Source of the DNA: Hafnia psychrotolerans
GTDB taxonomy: Bacteria > Pseudomonadota > Gammaproteobacteria > Enterobacterales > Enterobacteriaceae
Reading direction: 5' to 3'
DNA: 64,000 nucleotides
NCBI RefSeq assembly: GCF_014639435.1
Contig: NZ_BMFZ01000006.1
Location: forward strand, 124,001-188,000
Shown: in pieces, positions 16,526-24,418 of the stretch
Layout: each line of letters begins with the position of its first letter
How positions within the stretch are numbered: position 1 is the stretch's first letter
Notes under the pieces: generated by a model
The model's input: only the letters and a program-made list of their open reading frames with translations
Database searches by the model: none
Told to the model about the DNA's origin: nothing
Translations under genes and position numbers: made by a program

Positions 16526-18325
16526 TTAGCGATGCGGCGTGACCTCTTGTGTTTTGTCTATCGGCACCCCTTTCGCCGCACGCGCACCACGTTCCGCACT
16601 GCGATGCAACACCCAGCCAAAGAGCAGGATGGACAGAGCACAGACCAGGAACAGACCGCGGCCCCACAGCGGATTAGGCACGAGAACCATCAGTAACAAT
16701 CCGCCGCCCATGTACATGGATATTTTACCGATCTTGTCGCGTTGCAGACGGTCAAACTCATCTTGTTCATTATCGGCATAGACTGGTAATGCCATATCGG
16801 TAAAGAATTTATTGCGGATGGCGGTACGTTCTGTGGCCTGCTCTTTGTAAAACAAGGTGGTAAGACAAAAGAATCCGCCGGTAAAGACCATGTGCGAGAA
16901 AATGTTCCACATGATGGCGATATCGAGCATTTCCCGTTGGGTAAAGTTCATCCCCAACAGCTTGACCACGTCTGGCGCGGTAAATACGTTGACAATCACG
17001 TAAGAAACCATCAGCCCAAACAACACTGTTGCCCAACCGGCCCAGTCGGGCGTTTTACGAATAAAGACCCCAAGGAACAGCGGTACCACAATCGGTGCTT
17101 GCATCAGCGTGCCGACTTTCATCATCAGATCGAACAGGCTGACCGTCTGCATGGTGTGCATATATTGTGCTACCAGGATCACCAGCACGCCATTTACCAT
17201 GCAGATCGCCTGACCAACACGGACCTGATATTTTTCACTGCGTTCGGCATTGCGGTTAACGATAGGCGTCCAGAAACTGCGCACGAAAATCCCCGAGTTG
17301 CGGTTCAGCGCTGAATCCATCGATGACATGGTGGCGGCAAACAAACCCGCCATCAACAGGCCAACCGTGCCGAGGGGCATCGCGCGTTCGGCGAAAATCA
17401 GATACACCGCATCGGTGGCATTTTTACCGAGTTCAGGGTGCGCGGTGGCGGCATCGGGATACAGGATCGCCACGGCCCAAGGCGGAATAAACCAAATCAG
17501 CGTCCCTACGGACATCAACACGAGCGCAAACAGAGCGGCTTTCTTGGCATTGAAACTGTCTTTGGCATTCAGAAAACGGTAGGAGTCTTGTAGGTTATTG
17601 ATGCTCTGCACGTTCTTAATAAAGAAGAACAAGAAGCAGGCCACCAGCAGCGAAATGTAATGCGGCCCGACGTCCGGCCCGGTAATAAACCCTGAAGGGA
17701 ATTCGGTCACCAGATTGACTGGCCCGCCGACTTTCACCAGGGCGACCACTGCACAGGCAATCGAGATAATGGCCACCACCAGCGTCTGCACAAAATCACT
17801 GGCGACCACGCCCCAGGCACCACTCATTAGCGAAATCAACAGCACCACTATTCCGGTCACCCAGAGTGTCAATGTGACGTCATGTTTGAATACCGCGCTG
17901 GCAAATACCGCCAGGCTGTTGAGCCATACGCCGGCGCTGAGAATGCTTAACGGGATGATCATCCAGGTAAAAAACTGCTCGTTGCCTTTACCGAAACGGT
18001 GGTTGATCGCCTCAGTGGACGTATCCACGCGCAGTTGGCGAAAGCGAGTAGCAAACCACCACCAGGCCACCAGATAGCCAAATATGTTGCCGGCGAATAC
18101 GCTGACGACATTGAAGCCGTAGCGGTAGGCCTGTCCGGCAGCACCGGTGAAGGTCCAGGCACTAAACTGGATCATAAAAGCGGTCGCGCCCACCATCCAC
18201 CACAGCATGCGCCCACCCCCACGAAAATAGTGGCTGGAAGAGCCGGAGGCCATTTTCTTAAATGCGTAGCTGATCGCAATCATTAACACGAAGTAACCGA
18301 TCATCACTAGAACGTTAATATCCAT
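16526..18325 (-). CDS. Sodium:solute symporter of the uronan cluster
   Basis: The 599-residue protein belongs to the sodium:solute symporter (SSS) family with about 13-14 membrane segments. Visible family features are WWMVGATAFMIQFSAWTFTG in TM2 and GLFAATMSSMDSALN in the Na2-site helix. A long polar loop near residues 500-540 precedes the last helices. It is divergent from the lyase operon across 270 bp with a CRP site between. By context it should import the unsaturated uronate or oligouronides produced in the periplasm, in the way SSS proteins (Toa transporters) serve alginate-degrading vibrios. The substrate is inference; the family is clear. Confidence 0.85.
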   Translation of the reverse strand: MDINVLVMIGYFVLMIAISYAFKKMASGSSSHYFRGGGRMLWWMVGATAFMIQFSAWTFTGAAGQAYRYGFNVVSVFAGNIFGYLVAWWWFATRFRQLRVDTSTEAINHRFGKGNEQFFTWMIIPLSILSAGVWLNSLAVFASAVFKHDVTLTLWVTGIVVLLISLMSGAWGVVASDFVQTLVVAIISIACAVVALVKVGGPVNLVTEFPSGFITGPDVGPHYISLLVACFLFFFIKNVQSINNLQDSYRFLNAKDSFNAKKAALFALVLMSVGTLIWFIPPWAVAILYPDAATAHPELGKNATDAVYLIFAERAMPLGTVGLLMAGLFAATMSSMDSALNRNSGIFVRSFWTPIVNRNAERSEKYQVRVGQAICMVNGVLVILVAQYMHTMQTVSLFDLMMKVGTLMQAPIVVPLFLGVFIRKTPDWAGWATVLFGLMVSYVIVNVFTAPDVVKLLGMNFTQREMLDIAIMWNIFSHMVFTGGFFCLTTLFYKEQATERTAIRNKFFTDMALPVYADNEQDEFDRLQRDKIGKISMYMGGGLLLMVLVPNPLWGRGLFLVCALSILLFGWVLHRSAERGARAAKGVPIDKTQEVTPHR

Positions 18326-18454
18326 CGTTGTTAGTCCCTTCAGTGTAGGTGAGGTTTTATGGTTATCTTTTGGTCAGGGTTAATGAGCAATAGTAGGAGA
18401 CTGCTTTGAAATTAAAAGTAGTACAAATAAGAAAGCTTATATTTGTTGCCAGGA

Positions 18455-18470
18455 TGTGACGCTCGTCACC
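18455..18470. promoter_or_regulatory. CRP site in the divergent uronan promoter
   Basis: TGTGACGCTCGTCACC matches TGTGA-N6-TCACA at nine of ten positions. It lies between the symporter and lyase genes, centred about 100 bp upstream of the likely transcription start of the lyase operon and 137 bp from the symporter start codon. It suggests catabolite control of both arms. Confidence 0.65.
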
Positions 18471-18526
18471 TGGTGGGCATGTGAGCGCCATTAAATAAAA
18501 AATTAATCATTTTCAGAGTGGCTAAC

Positions 18527-18555
18527 TTGCAAAAACTCTGCTTTATTTGTATTAC
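18527..18555 (+). promoter_or_regulatory. Candidate sigma70 promoter of the lyase operon
   Basis: TTGCAA (18527-18532) and TATTAC (18550-18555) are separated by 17 bp, 41 bp before the lyase start codon. The overlapping motif CTTTATTTGTATTACTA (18541-18557) is repeated imperfectly in inverse form at 18418-18431 (AGTACAAATAAG-like), so a repressor may bind here. Confidence 0.45.
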
Positions 18556-18595
18556 TAAAGGGCATAAAAAAGACCATCGAACCTGAGGGGAATGC

Positions 18596-19930
18596 ATGAA
18601 AGTCTCTGTTTTAACGAGAGGTGTTACCGGGATGTTGGGGCTGTTTTTCAGCGCTTCACTGGTGGCGGCAGAGCCGGCATTCCTGGACACCGCGCAGTTG
18701 GCGGTGATTAAAAAACAACTGAGCGACCATCAGGCGGCGCCGCAAACCGCAGTGGCTTATCAACAGCTCCTGGCCGCTGCCGATAACGCGTTGTCCAAAC
18801 CCAATCTCAGCGTGACAGAGAAGGGAATGACGCCACCCAGTGGTTCAAAACATGACTATCTGAGTCTGAGTGCTTACTGGTGGCCGGACGAGAGTAAGCC
18901 TGATGGCCTGCCTTGGATCCGTAAGGACGGTAAGGTCAATCCAGCCAGTAAAAATGATCAAAGTGACGGTGTACGGCTGGCCGATTTCACCGCGCGGGTG
19001 CAGAACCTGACGTTAGCCTGGTATTTTTCCGGTGAGCAAAAGTATGCAGATAAAGCCGCTGGCCTGTTACGCCGCTGGTTTATTGATCCAGATACTCGTA
19101 TGAACCCCAATCTCAACTTCGCACAAGGTGTTCCAGGGATTGCGTCGGGGCGTCATTCCGGTGTGCTCGACGGTCGCTACTTCTCAACCCGTATCGTGGA
19201 TTCGGTGGTGCTGTTGCAGGGTAATCCAGCGTGGAAATCGGCCGATGAACAGGCATTGCATCAATGGATGACCGCGTATCTGGCGTGGTTACAAGGCGAT
19301 AAAATCGCTAAAAAAGAGCGCCTAACCCAGAACAATCACGGCAACTGGTATGTGACACAGGTGGCGGGCATTGCCTGGTATCTCGACCAGCCGCAGGTTA
19401 TCAAGCAGATGGCAACGTTGATGAAAAGCAAACTGGATCTGCAACTGATGCCCGATGGCACGCAACCCGCTGAGCTGGCGCGTACGCGTTCTTTCCATTA
19501 CAGCTACTTTGACCTACAGGCCATTAGTTTAATGGCCAAACTGGCACAGAAAGAAGGCATTGATCTGTGGAATTACCAGACACCGCAGGGAGGTAGCGTC
19601 ATCAAATCGTTAGATTTTATGGCGAAATACACTGACGACGCCCAGCCGTGGCCGTATAAAACCATCGACCGTATTAGCATACGGCCGGTGCCGCTGCTCT
19701 CGTGGGCCGATAATGCGACCGGGACCTCCCGCTATCAGCAGCAGATCCGTCGCGCAACTTTCCATCTGCCGCGCGCCGGTGAAAAACGCCAGGGCGGCTA
19801 TCATGCTGACGTCACGCGCGGTGCGATAATCGAAGCCGAACGTGAAACCTGGTTGCTTTCATTACCCTCGTGGGCCAAAGGCTACGTCGCGCCAAAACCG
19901 GCACTGAGAACCGGGGACACCTCATCATGA
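18596..19930 (+). CDS. Periplasmic uronan lyase, PL5/PL38 (Alginate_lyase) type
   Basis: The 444-residue protein starts with a signal peptide ending near SLVAAE (residue 25), so it is periplasmic. The mature part is the all-alpha (alpha/alpha) toroid of the Alginate_lyase domain: LSAYWWPDESKPDGLPWI, then NNHGNWY with Asn247 and His248, then ARTRSFHYSYF with Arg296/298 and Tyr302. The 54-residue spacing from His248 to Tyr302 equals that of the catalytic His and Tyr of PL5 lyase A1-III, as I recall it. It should cleave an alginate- or glucuronan-like polymer by beta-elimination. The stop codon overlaps the next start (ATGA), indicating coupling. The exact polymer cannot be told from sequence. 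Confidence 0.82.
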   Translation: MKVSVLTRGVTGMLGLFFSASLVAAEPAFLDTAQLAVIKKQLSDHQAAPQTAVAYQQLLAAADNALSKPNLSVTEKGMTPPSGSKHDYLSLSAYWWPDESKPDGLPWIRKDGKVNPASKNDQSDGVRLADFTARVQNLTLAWYFSGEQKYADKAAGLLRRWFIDPDTRMNPNLNFAQGVPGIASGRHSGVLDGRYFSTRIVDSVVLLQGNPAWKSADEQALHQWMTAYLAWLQGDKIAKKERLTQNNHGNWYVTQVAGIAWYLDQPQVIKQMATLMKSKLDLQLMPDGTQPAELARTRSFHYSYFDLQAISLMAKLAQKEGIDLWNYQTPQGGSVIKSLDFMAKYTDDAQPWPYKTIDRISIRPVPLLSWADNATGTSRYQQQIRRATFHLPRAGEKRQGGYHADVTRGAIIEAERETWLLSLPSWAKGYVAPKPALRTGDTSS

Positions 19931-22044
19931 TTGACTGGCAACCCCTGCTTATCTCACCCGACGAGGCGCAGCAACTGCGCGCCCAGCTTGATGCTGACTC
20001 CCTGATGGGACGCGTACTGCGTGAGCAGATAGCCGCCCTTGAAAGCTATATCGTGCAGCCGGTTGAGATCCCCGGGCAGGGTGAGGCGGGCGGAACAGAA
20101 CATGCACGCCACAAGCAAAACTATTTCTACATCAATCTGGCCGGGCGGTTGTTCATGATTTGTGGGCAGCAAGCTTACCGGGATTTTGCACTGACGCTGC
20201 TGAACGGCTACGCATCGATTTACCCTTGGCTGGGTAGCAACGTCAGCAAAGACAGCAATGCGCCAGGTCGCCTTTTTCATCAGACACTCAACGAAAATAT
20301 GTTCATGCTATACGCAGTGGAGGGATATCACTGCATTATGCCAACGCTGACCGCCGCGGAGTGCGGCCACATTGAAAACCAGTTGTTTCGTGTTATGGCG
20401 GATGACGCGCTGACGCGGCATGCCCAAGATTTCGACATCGTACATAACCACGGTGTTTGGTCTGTTGCGGCGATGGCAGTGTGTGGTTACGTGATTGGCG
20501 ATCACAAACTGGTGGAGAAGGCGCTGTACGGGCTGAAAGGGGACAGTGAAAGTGGCGGGTTCTTTGCCCAACTTTCTCAGCTGTTTTCTCCGGATGGTTA
20601 CTATATTGAAGGACCCTATTACCAGCGTTTTGCGTTGCGCCCGATGCTGTTGCTGGCCGAAGCTATTCACCGTCGCCAGCCCGAATTACAAATTTATCAA
20701 TTTCGTGGGCAAATCATTCGAAAAACCTGCGAAGCCCTGATGCAGTGCGCGTTTCCTGACGGCACACTGCCGGCGCTCAATGACGCCTCAAAGAGCATGA
20801 ATATTCATGATGACGGTGCGGTCGTGGCGGTCAGCGTCTGTTTCCATCGCTATGGTTACCTTCCGCAGTGGATCGCTACGGCCTGGCAGCAAAGCACCCT
20901 ATGGGTGAGTGCTGCGGGGCTTGCGCTGTCAGTGGCGATGCAATACGAGCCTGCGCAGCAATACCACTGGGGCAGCCTAACGTTGTCGGATGGGCAGGAA
21001 GGCCAGCAGGGTGAGTTGGCCATTTTACGCCACGAAGATGCGGGCGGTGAGCTCTCGATGGCGTTGATGTGGTACGGCCAGCACGGCAGTATTCCACGGC
21101 TGCATTCTGCACTGAACCACGGCCATTTTGACGGCCTGCATCTGAGCCTGTTTAACCACGGGCGTGAGTCCTTGCGCGACTATGGCTTTGGGCGTTGGGT
21201 TAATGTTGAACCCAAATTCGGCGGACGCTATATCCCGGAAAACAATACCTACTGTAAGCAAACTGTCGCCCACAATACGGTGGTGGTGGATGCGCAGAGC
21301 CAGAACCAGGGGCAGAGCAGTGAAGCGGAAAAACGCTGGGGAGAACGTCACTTTTTTGTCGTTGATCATCCTGCTGGACAAGGTATGAGCGCCCGGCTGG
21401 ATGGTTATTATCATGGCGTCATGATGCAGCGTAGCGTACTGATGCTGGATCTGCCTGAACTCGAACAACCTCTGCTGGTGGACGTATTCCGTGTCGTCAG
21501 TGAGTTAACCCATCAATATGACTATTGCCTGCATCATCTGGGTCAGTTTGTTCGCAGTGATGCCGAACTGCGGGTGGCCGACACCCTCAGACCACTCGGC
21601 ACCAACTACGGTTACCAACATCTGTGGGATTGCGCGCGGGCCGACGTTCCCGTAGGTCAATCCGTGCTGTTCAGTTGGCTGGATGGTCAGCGCTATATCA
21701 CGTTGGTCAGCGCGATGCCGTCCGGTGGTGAACTGATTGTCGCTCGTAGCGGTGCCAGCGATCCGCACTTCAACCTGCGTAATGAACCGGCTTTACTGTT
21801 GCGCCAGCACGGCGCTGACGTGCTGTTTGCCAGCGTCATTGAAAGCCACGGCTATTTTGATGAAGCGACGGAAACTTCCCTCGGTGCGCGGGGAAAAGTG
21901 GCTCGTGTCAGTGTGCTTTCGCATAGCGCGGGGCAGTCCGAAATACAAATCGACTGCACTGATGAACGCATTTTACGTGTGGTGATTAACAACCATGACA
22001 CTCCCGAGGCTGGCACAGAGTTCAGCGTCGCGTGGCAGTCATGA
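19927..22044 (+). CDS. Cytoplasmic exo-type oligouronate lyase, heparinase II/III-like (PL17/PL15 type)
   Basis: The start at 19927 overlaps the previous stop by 4 bp; an in-frame start at 19870 lies inside the upstream gene. The 705-residue product has no signal peptide. An N-terminal alpha-toroid contains HNHGVW (Asn174, His175) and EGPYYQRF (Tyr231), and a C-terminal beta-sandwich of the heparinase II/III type begins with LNHGHFDGLHLSLF. The 56-residue spacing of His175 and Tyr231 equals that of the catalytic pair of the PL17 enzyme Alg17C, as recalled. It would release monomeric unsaturated uronate, which becomes DEH. PL15 is the alternative family. Confidence 0.8.
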   Translation: MIDWQPLLISPDEAQQLRAQLDADSLMGRVLREQIAALESYIVQPVEIPGQGEAGGTEHARHKQNYFYINLAGRLFMICGQQAYRDFALTLLNGYASIYPWLGSNVSKDSNAPGRLFHQTLNENMFMLYAVEGYHCIMPTLTAAECGHIENQLFRVMADDALTRHAQDFDIVHNHGVWSVAAMAVCGYVIGDHKLVEKALYGLKGDSESGGFFAQLSQLFSPDGYYIEGPYYQRFALRPMLLLAEAIHRRQPELQIYQFRGQIIRKTCEALMQCAFPDGTLPALNDASKSMNIHDDGAVVAVSVCFHRYGYLPQWIATAWQQSTLWVSAAGLALSVAMQYEPAQQYHWGSLTLSDGQEGQQGELAILRHEDAGGELSMALMWYGQHGSIPRLHSALNHGHFDGLHLSLFNHGRESLRDYGFGRWVNVEPKFGGRYIPENNTYCKQTVAHNTVVVDAQSQNQGQSSEAEKRWGERHFFVVDHPAGQGMSARLDGYYHGVMMQRSVLMLDLPELEQPLLVDVFRVVSELTHQYDYCLHHLGQFVRSDAELRVADTLRPLGTNYGYQHLWDCARADVPVGQSVLFSWLDGQRYITLVSAMPSGGELIVARSGASDPHFNLRNEPALLLRQHGADVLFASVIESHGYFDEATETSLGARGKVARVSVLSHSAGQSEIQIDCTDERILRVVINNHDTPEAGTEFSVAWQS

Positions 22045-22048
22045 AGAG

Positions 22049-22078
22049 TGTTCGCTTTAAATACTGTTCGTTTTAAAT
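22049..22078 (+). repeat. Two 14-bp direct repeats before the SDR gene
   Basis: TGTTCGCTTTAAAT and TGTTCGTTTTAAAT (one mismatch) follow each other with a 16-bp period directly after the exolyase stop codon. They are followed by a small A/T-rich hairpin (CCATTTTT...AAAAATGG, 22079-22099). They may be an operator inside the cluster. Confidence 0.45.
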
Positions 22079-22132
22079 CCATTTTTTTCAGAAAAATGGA
22101 CTCAGACCTTCCATCCTGTTAACGGAGTTTTT

Positions 22133-22909
22133 ATGTTCAGTGATCTGAAAGACAAACGCGTGTTAATTACCGGTTCAACCAAGGGTATTGGTCTGGCGAC
22201 GGCGCAGGCTTTTGCCCGAGCGGGTGCCAAAGTGGGCCTTAACGGGCAACGCAGTGATGACAGTCTGCACGTTCTGGCCAAAGAGGTGGCGGCGCTGGGT
22301 GGCGAAGCTGAGTATTTCGCTGCCGATCTGACGCAAACCGAGCAGTGCGAACAACTGGTTACTGCTTTTGTTGAACGTTTCGGCGGCATTGACGTATTAA
22401 TTAATAATGCGGGGGGCTTGGGTGGACGAAAAGGTCTGGAAAGTATTGACGACGCGTTCTATCAGCACGTGATGGATCTCAATGCCCGTTCGGCGCTGAT
22501 GGTGACGAAATATGCTATTCCACATCTGCGTCGTGCCGCGAAACAAAGTGGAAATACCACCTCAGTGATCAGTACCGGTTCGATTGCCGGTCGTGAAGGC
22601 GGTGGCCCAGGCGCGGCGATTTATGCGGCATCAAAAGCCTGGCTGCACAATATTCACCGCAATTGGGTGAAAGAGTTCACGAAAGACAATATCCGCTTCA
22701 ACGTGGTTTCTCCTGGCACCATCGATACTGTTTTTCATGCGGATAAAAGCGCAGAAGTGCGCGACAAAATTTCCAGTGGTATTGCCATGGGGCGTTTTGG
22801 CACGAGTGAAGAGTTAGCACCGAGTTTTCTGTTCTTCGCCTCGCATGCTTGCAGCGGCTACATTACCGGGCAGATCCTTGATGTCAACGGCGGACAAATG
22901 GCGCCATAA
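22133..22909 (+). CDS. SDR-family 4-deoxy-L-erythro-5-hexoseulose uronate (DEH) reductase
   Basis: The 258-residue protein is a classical short-chain dehydrogenase with TGSTKGIG at the cofactor site, NNAGG, the catalytic Ser in STGSIAG and YAASK. It resembles, including length and blocks such as GGPGAA and GYITGQ-LDVNGGQ, the Sphingomonas A1 DEH reductases as I recall them. Those enzymes reduce DEH, formed from unsaturated uronate, to 2-keto-3-deoxy-gluconate, which KdgK and Eda can then use. The Arg/Asn after the second beta-strand (GLNGQRSD) suggests NADPH is possible. It is third in the operon, 88 bp after the exolyase. Confidence 0.82.
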   Translation: MFSDLKDKRVLITGSTKGIGLATAQAFARAGAKVGLNGQRSDDSLHVLAKEVAALGGEAEYFAADLTQTEQCEQLVTAFVERFGGIDVLINNAGGLGGRKGLESIDDAFYQHVMDLNARSALMVTKYAIPHLRRAAKQSGNTTSVISTGSIAGREGGGPGAAIYAASKAWLHNIHRNWVKEFTKDNIRFNVVSPGTIDTVFHADKSAEVRDKISSGIAMGRFGTSEELAPSFLFFASHACSGYITGQILDVNGGQMAP

Positions 22910-23004
22910 GACCTAACGCCGTAAAACGGGATGCCGCACCGTGCAGCGTCCCGTCGCTTCGACTATCATGACCGCAGTTAAATGCAGAAATTAAGGGATG
23001 ATGC

Positions 23005-23712
23005 ATGAGTATGCAGTTCGAAACGGCCGCAGGCATGACCCGGGGCCTGAATACCCATATCGCGCGCGACATTGCCCGCAAAATCCTCTCCGGTGAGCTG
23101 CAACCTGGCGTCATTTTACCCAGCGAAATGGATTTGGGAGAACAGTTCGGCGTCAGTCGTACTGCCCTACGCGAAGCGCTGAAGCTGTTGTCATCGAAAG
23201 GGCTGCTGGAGTCTCGGCCCAAAGTTGGCACCCGTGTGCGTGCCCGGCCACTGTGGAATATGCTTGACCCGCAGTTGCTGGATTGGATGCAGGGTATGGA
23301 CGCGACCGAAGAGATATATCATCAGTTTCTGGAGTTCCGACGGGCGATTGAACCCCACGCCACGGCGCTGGCGGCGGTGAATGCCAGTAAAGAGCAGCGT
23401 ATTGAGCTGTCACGGATTTACCGCCAGATGTGCCAGGTGGCAGAACAGTTTGATCAAGAGCAGTGGGTGGAGATAGATACCCAGTTTCACCGCACGATCT
23501 TCATTGCCTCCGGCAACTGCTTTTATGTGCCCTTTGGTAATGTCTTGACCACCATTTTTAAGTGGTTCATCTCGTACTCCTCCAAAGAGGGCGGGATGTG
23601 TCTTAATGAGCATAAACTGATTTACGAGGCCATTATGGCCGGTGATGAAGGGGCAGCGTATTCGGCTTCGCTGAGTTTGATGAAAGGACATAAACACCGA
23701 TTGAAAGGATGA
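23005..23712 (+). CDS. GntR-family (FadR subgroup) regulator of the uronan cluster
   Basis: The 235-residue protein has an N-terminal GntR winged helix-turn-helix (ILPSEMDLGEQFGVSRTALREALK) followed by an all-helical FCD ligand domain with the usual metal-binding Asp/His positions (EIDTQFHRTIF, and later EHKLIYEAI). FadR-type regulators with FCD domains often respond to uronates or other small organic acids. Its position as last gene of the lyase operon suggests that it represses the cluster and is relieved by an intermediate such as KDG or DEH; this is inference. The ATG follows TAAGGGATG, a usable ribosome-binding site. Confidence 0.85.
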   Translation: MSMQFETAAGMTRGLNTHIARDIARKILSGELQPGVILPSEMDLGEQFGVSRTALREALKLLSSKGLLESRPKVGTRVRARPLWNMLDPQLLDWMQGMDATEEIYHQFLEFRRAIEPHATALAAVNASKEQRIELSRIYRQMCQVAEQFDQEQWVEIDTQFHRTIFIASGNCFYVPFGNVLTTIFKWFISYSSKEGGMCLNEHKLIYEAIMAGDEGAAYSASLSLMKGHKHRLKG

Positions 23713-23828
23713 GTTGAGGCGTTACCCAAACCCGCTATTTATTGACATTGAAATTCGAGGTATTGGATTTTAAAACCGGTAGAGAGTGGCCAGTTGCGGT
23801 CAACGGCTTCAGCTCATCATGAAACCGG

Positions 23829-23853
23829 GCGACGCGTACCTACGCCGCTTTTT
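23829..23853 (+). terminator. Possible weak terminator after the GntR gene
   Basis: GCG-AC-GCGT / ACGC-CGC forms an interrupted 7-bp stem with a 4-nt loop followed by five T. It is the only terminator-like structure downstream of the operon before the next gene. Confidence 0.4.
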
Positions 23854-23961
23854 AGGAAAAAACTGATATTAATTTGCGGTCAATGCTAGACGTTTGGCGA
23901 ATGGCTCAGATAAGATGGGCGCTGCTAATTTTCCCGCCATTCATCTTCAGGAGCCGCACTG

Positions 23962-24246
23962 ATGATCACTGCGTTACGCGTTTTACTGGTTGGAGCCGTT
24001 TTGGTGTTGGCTGCTTGCAGCAGTCATGATGATTCATCCGACGTTCCCCAGAAAGGTAACAGCGTTAATATCGGCGCGCATAGCGTGAATATGGATACCC
24101 CAGCGTATGCGGCCTGTTCAATGGCGGGCGGGCAATTACGTCTGGCGCCTCAGCTTGATGGTAGCCGTATTGGCATGTGTTCGTTATCCAATGGCCGACA
24201 GTGTTCTGAAGCTGCATTAATGCAGGGACGTTGTAGCGCGGGGTAA
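23962..24246 (+). CDS. DUF333-family lipoprotein
   Basis: The 94-residue protein begins with a lipoprotein signal peptide and the lipobox LAAC (Cys19), so it should be lipidated and sorted to the outer membrane (residues after Cys are Ser-Ser, not Asp). The mature part has the DUF333 pattern with ACSMAGGQLRL, GMCSL and CSEAAL, with paired cysteines likely to form disulfides. DUF333 proteins lie beside hslJ/ldhA in many enterobacteria; their function is unknown. The ribosome-binding site CAGGAG precedes the ATG. It converges with ldhA. Confidence 0.82.
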   Translation: MITALRVLLVGAVLVLAACSSHDDSSDVPQKGNSVNIGAHSVNMDTPAYAACSMAGGQLRLAPQLDGSRIGMCSLSNGRQCSEAALMQGRCSAG

Positions 24247-24259
24247 TGGTGTCGTTGCT

Positions 24260-24335
24260 CAACCCACATTCACGTTAACTCTGTGGGTTGCCGCCCAAAT
24301 TAGCGTTAAGAGGCGCTTATCGCCGCGCCTCTTAA
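24260..24335. other. Two successive hairpins between the DUF333 gene and ldhA
   Basis: CAACCCACA/TGTGGGTTG (24260-24290, 9-bp stem, 13-nt loop) is followed by TTAAGAGGCGC/GCGCCTCTTAA (24306-24335, perfect 11-bp stem, 8-nt loop). Neither has a proper T-tract on either strand. They probably serve as transcript ends for the converging genes, perhaps with Rho or processing. Confidence 0.55.
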
Positions 24336-24418
24336 ACCTCTCCGGTTCTTTCACTTCACGTTTAGGTCCACTTTCGTTGGCCGCCTAAAGCGTTATCGTG
24401 TTTTTCCTAACACTGCAC

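Noticed and set aside
18326-18595. KdgR box in the uronan promoter
   Set aside because: A partial TTTGAAATTAAA resemblance exists near 18407, but it is too weak to call.
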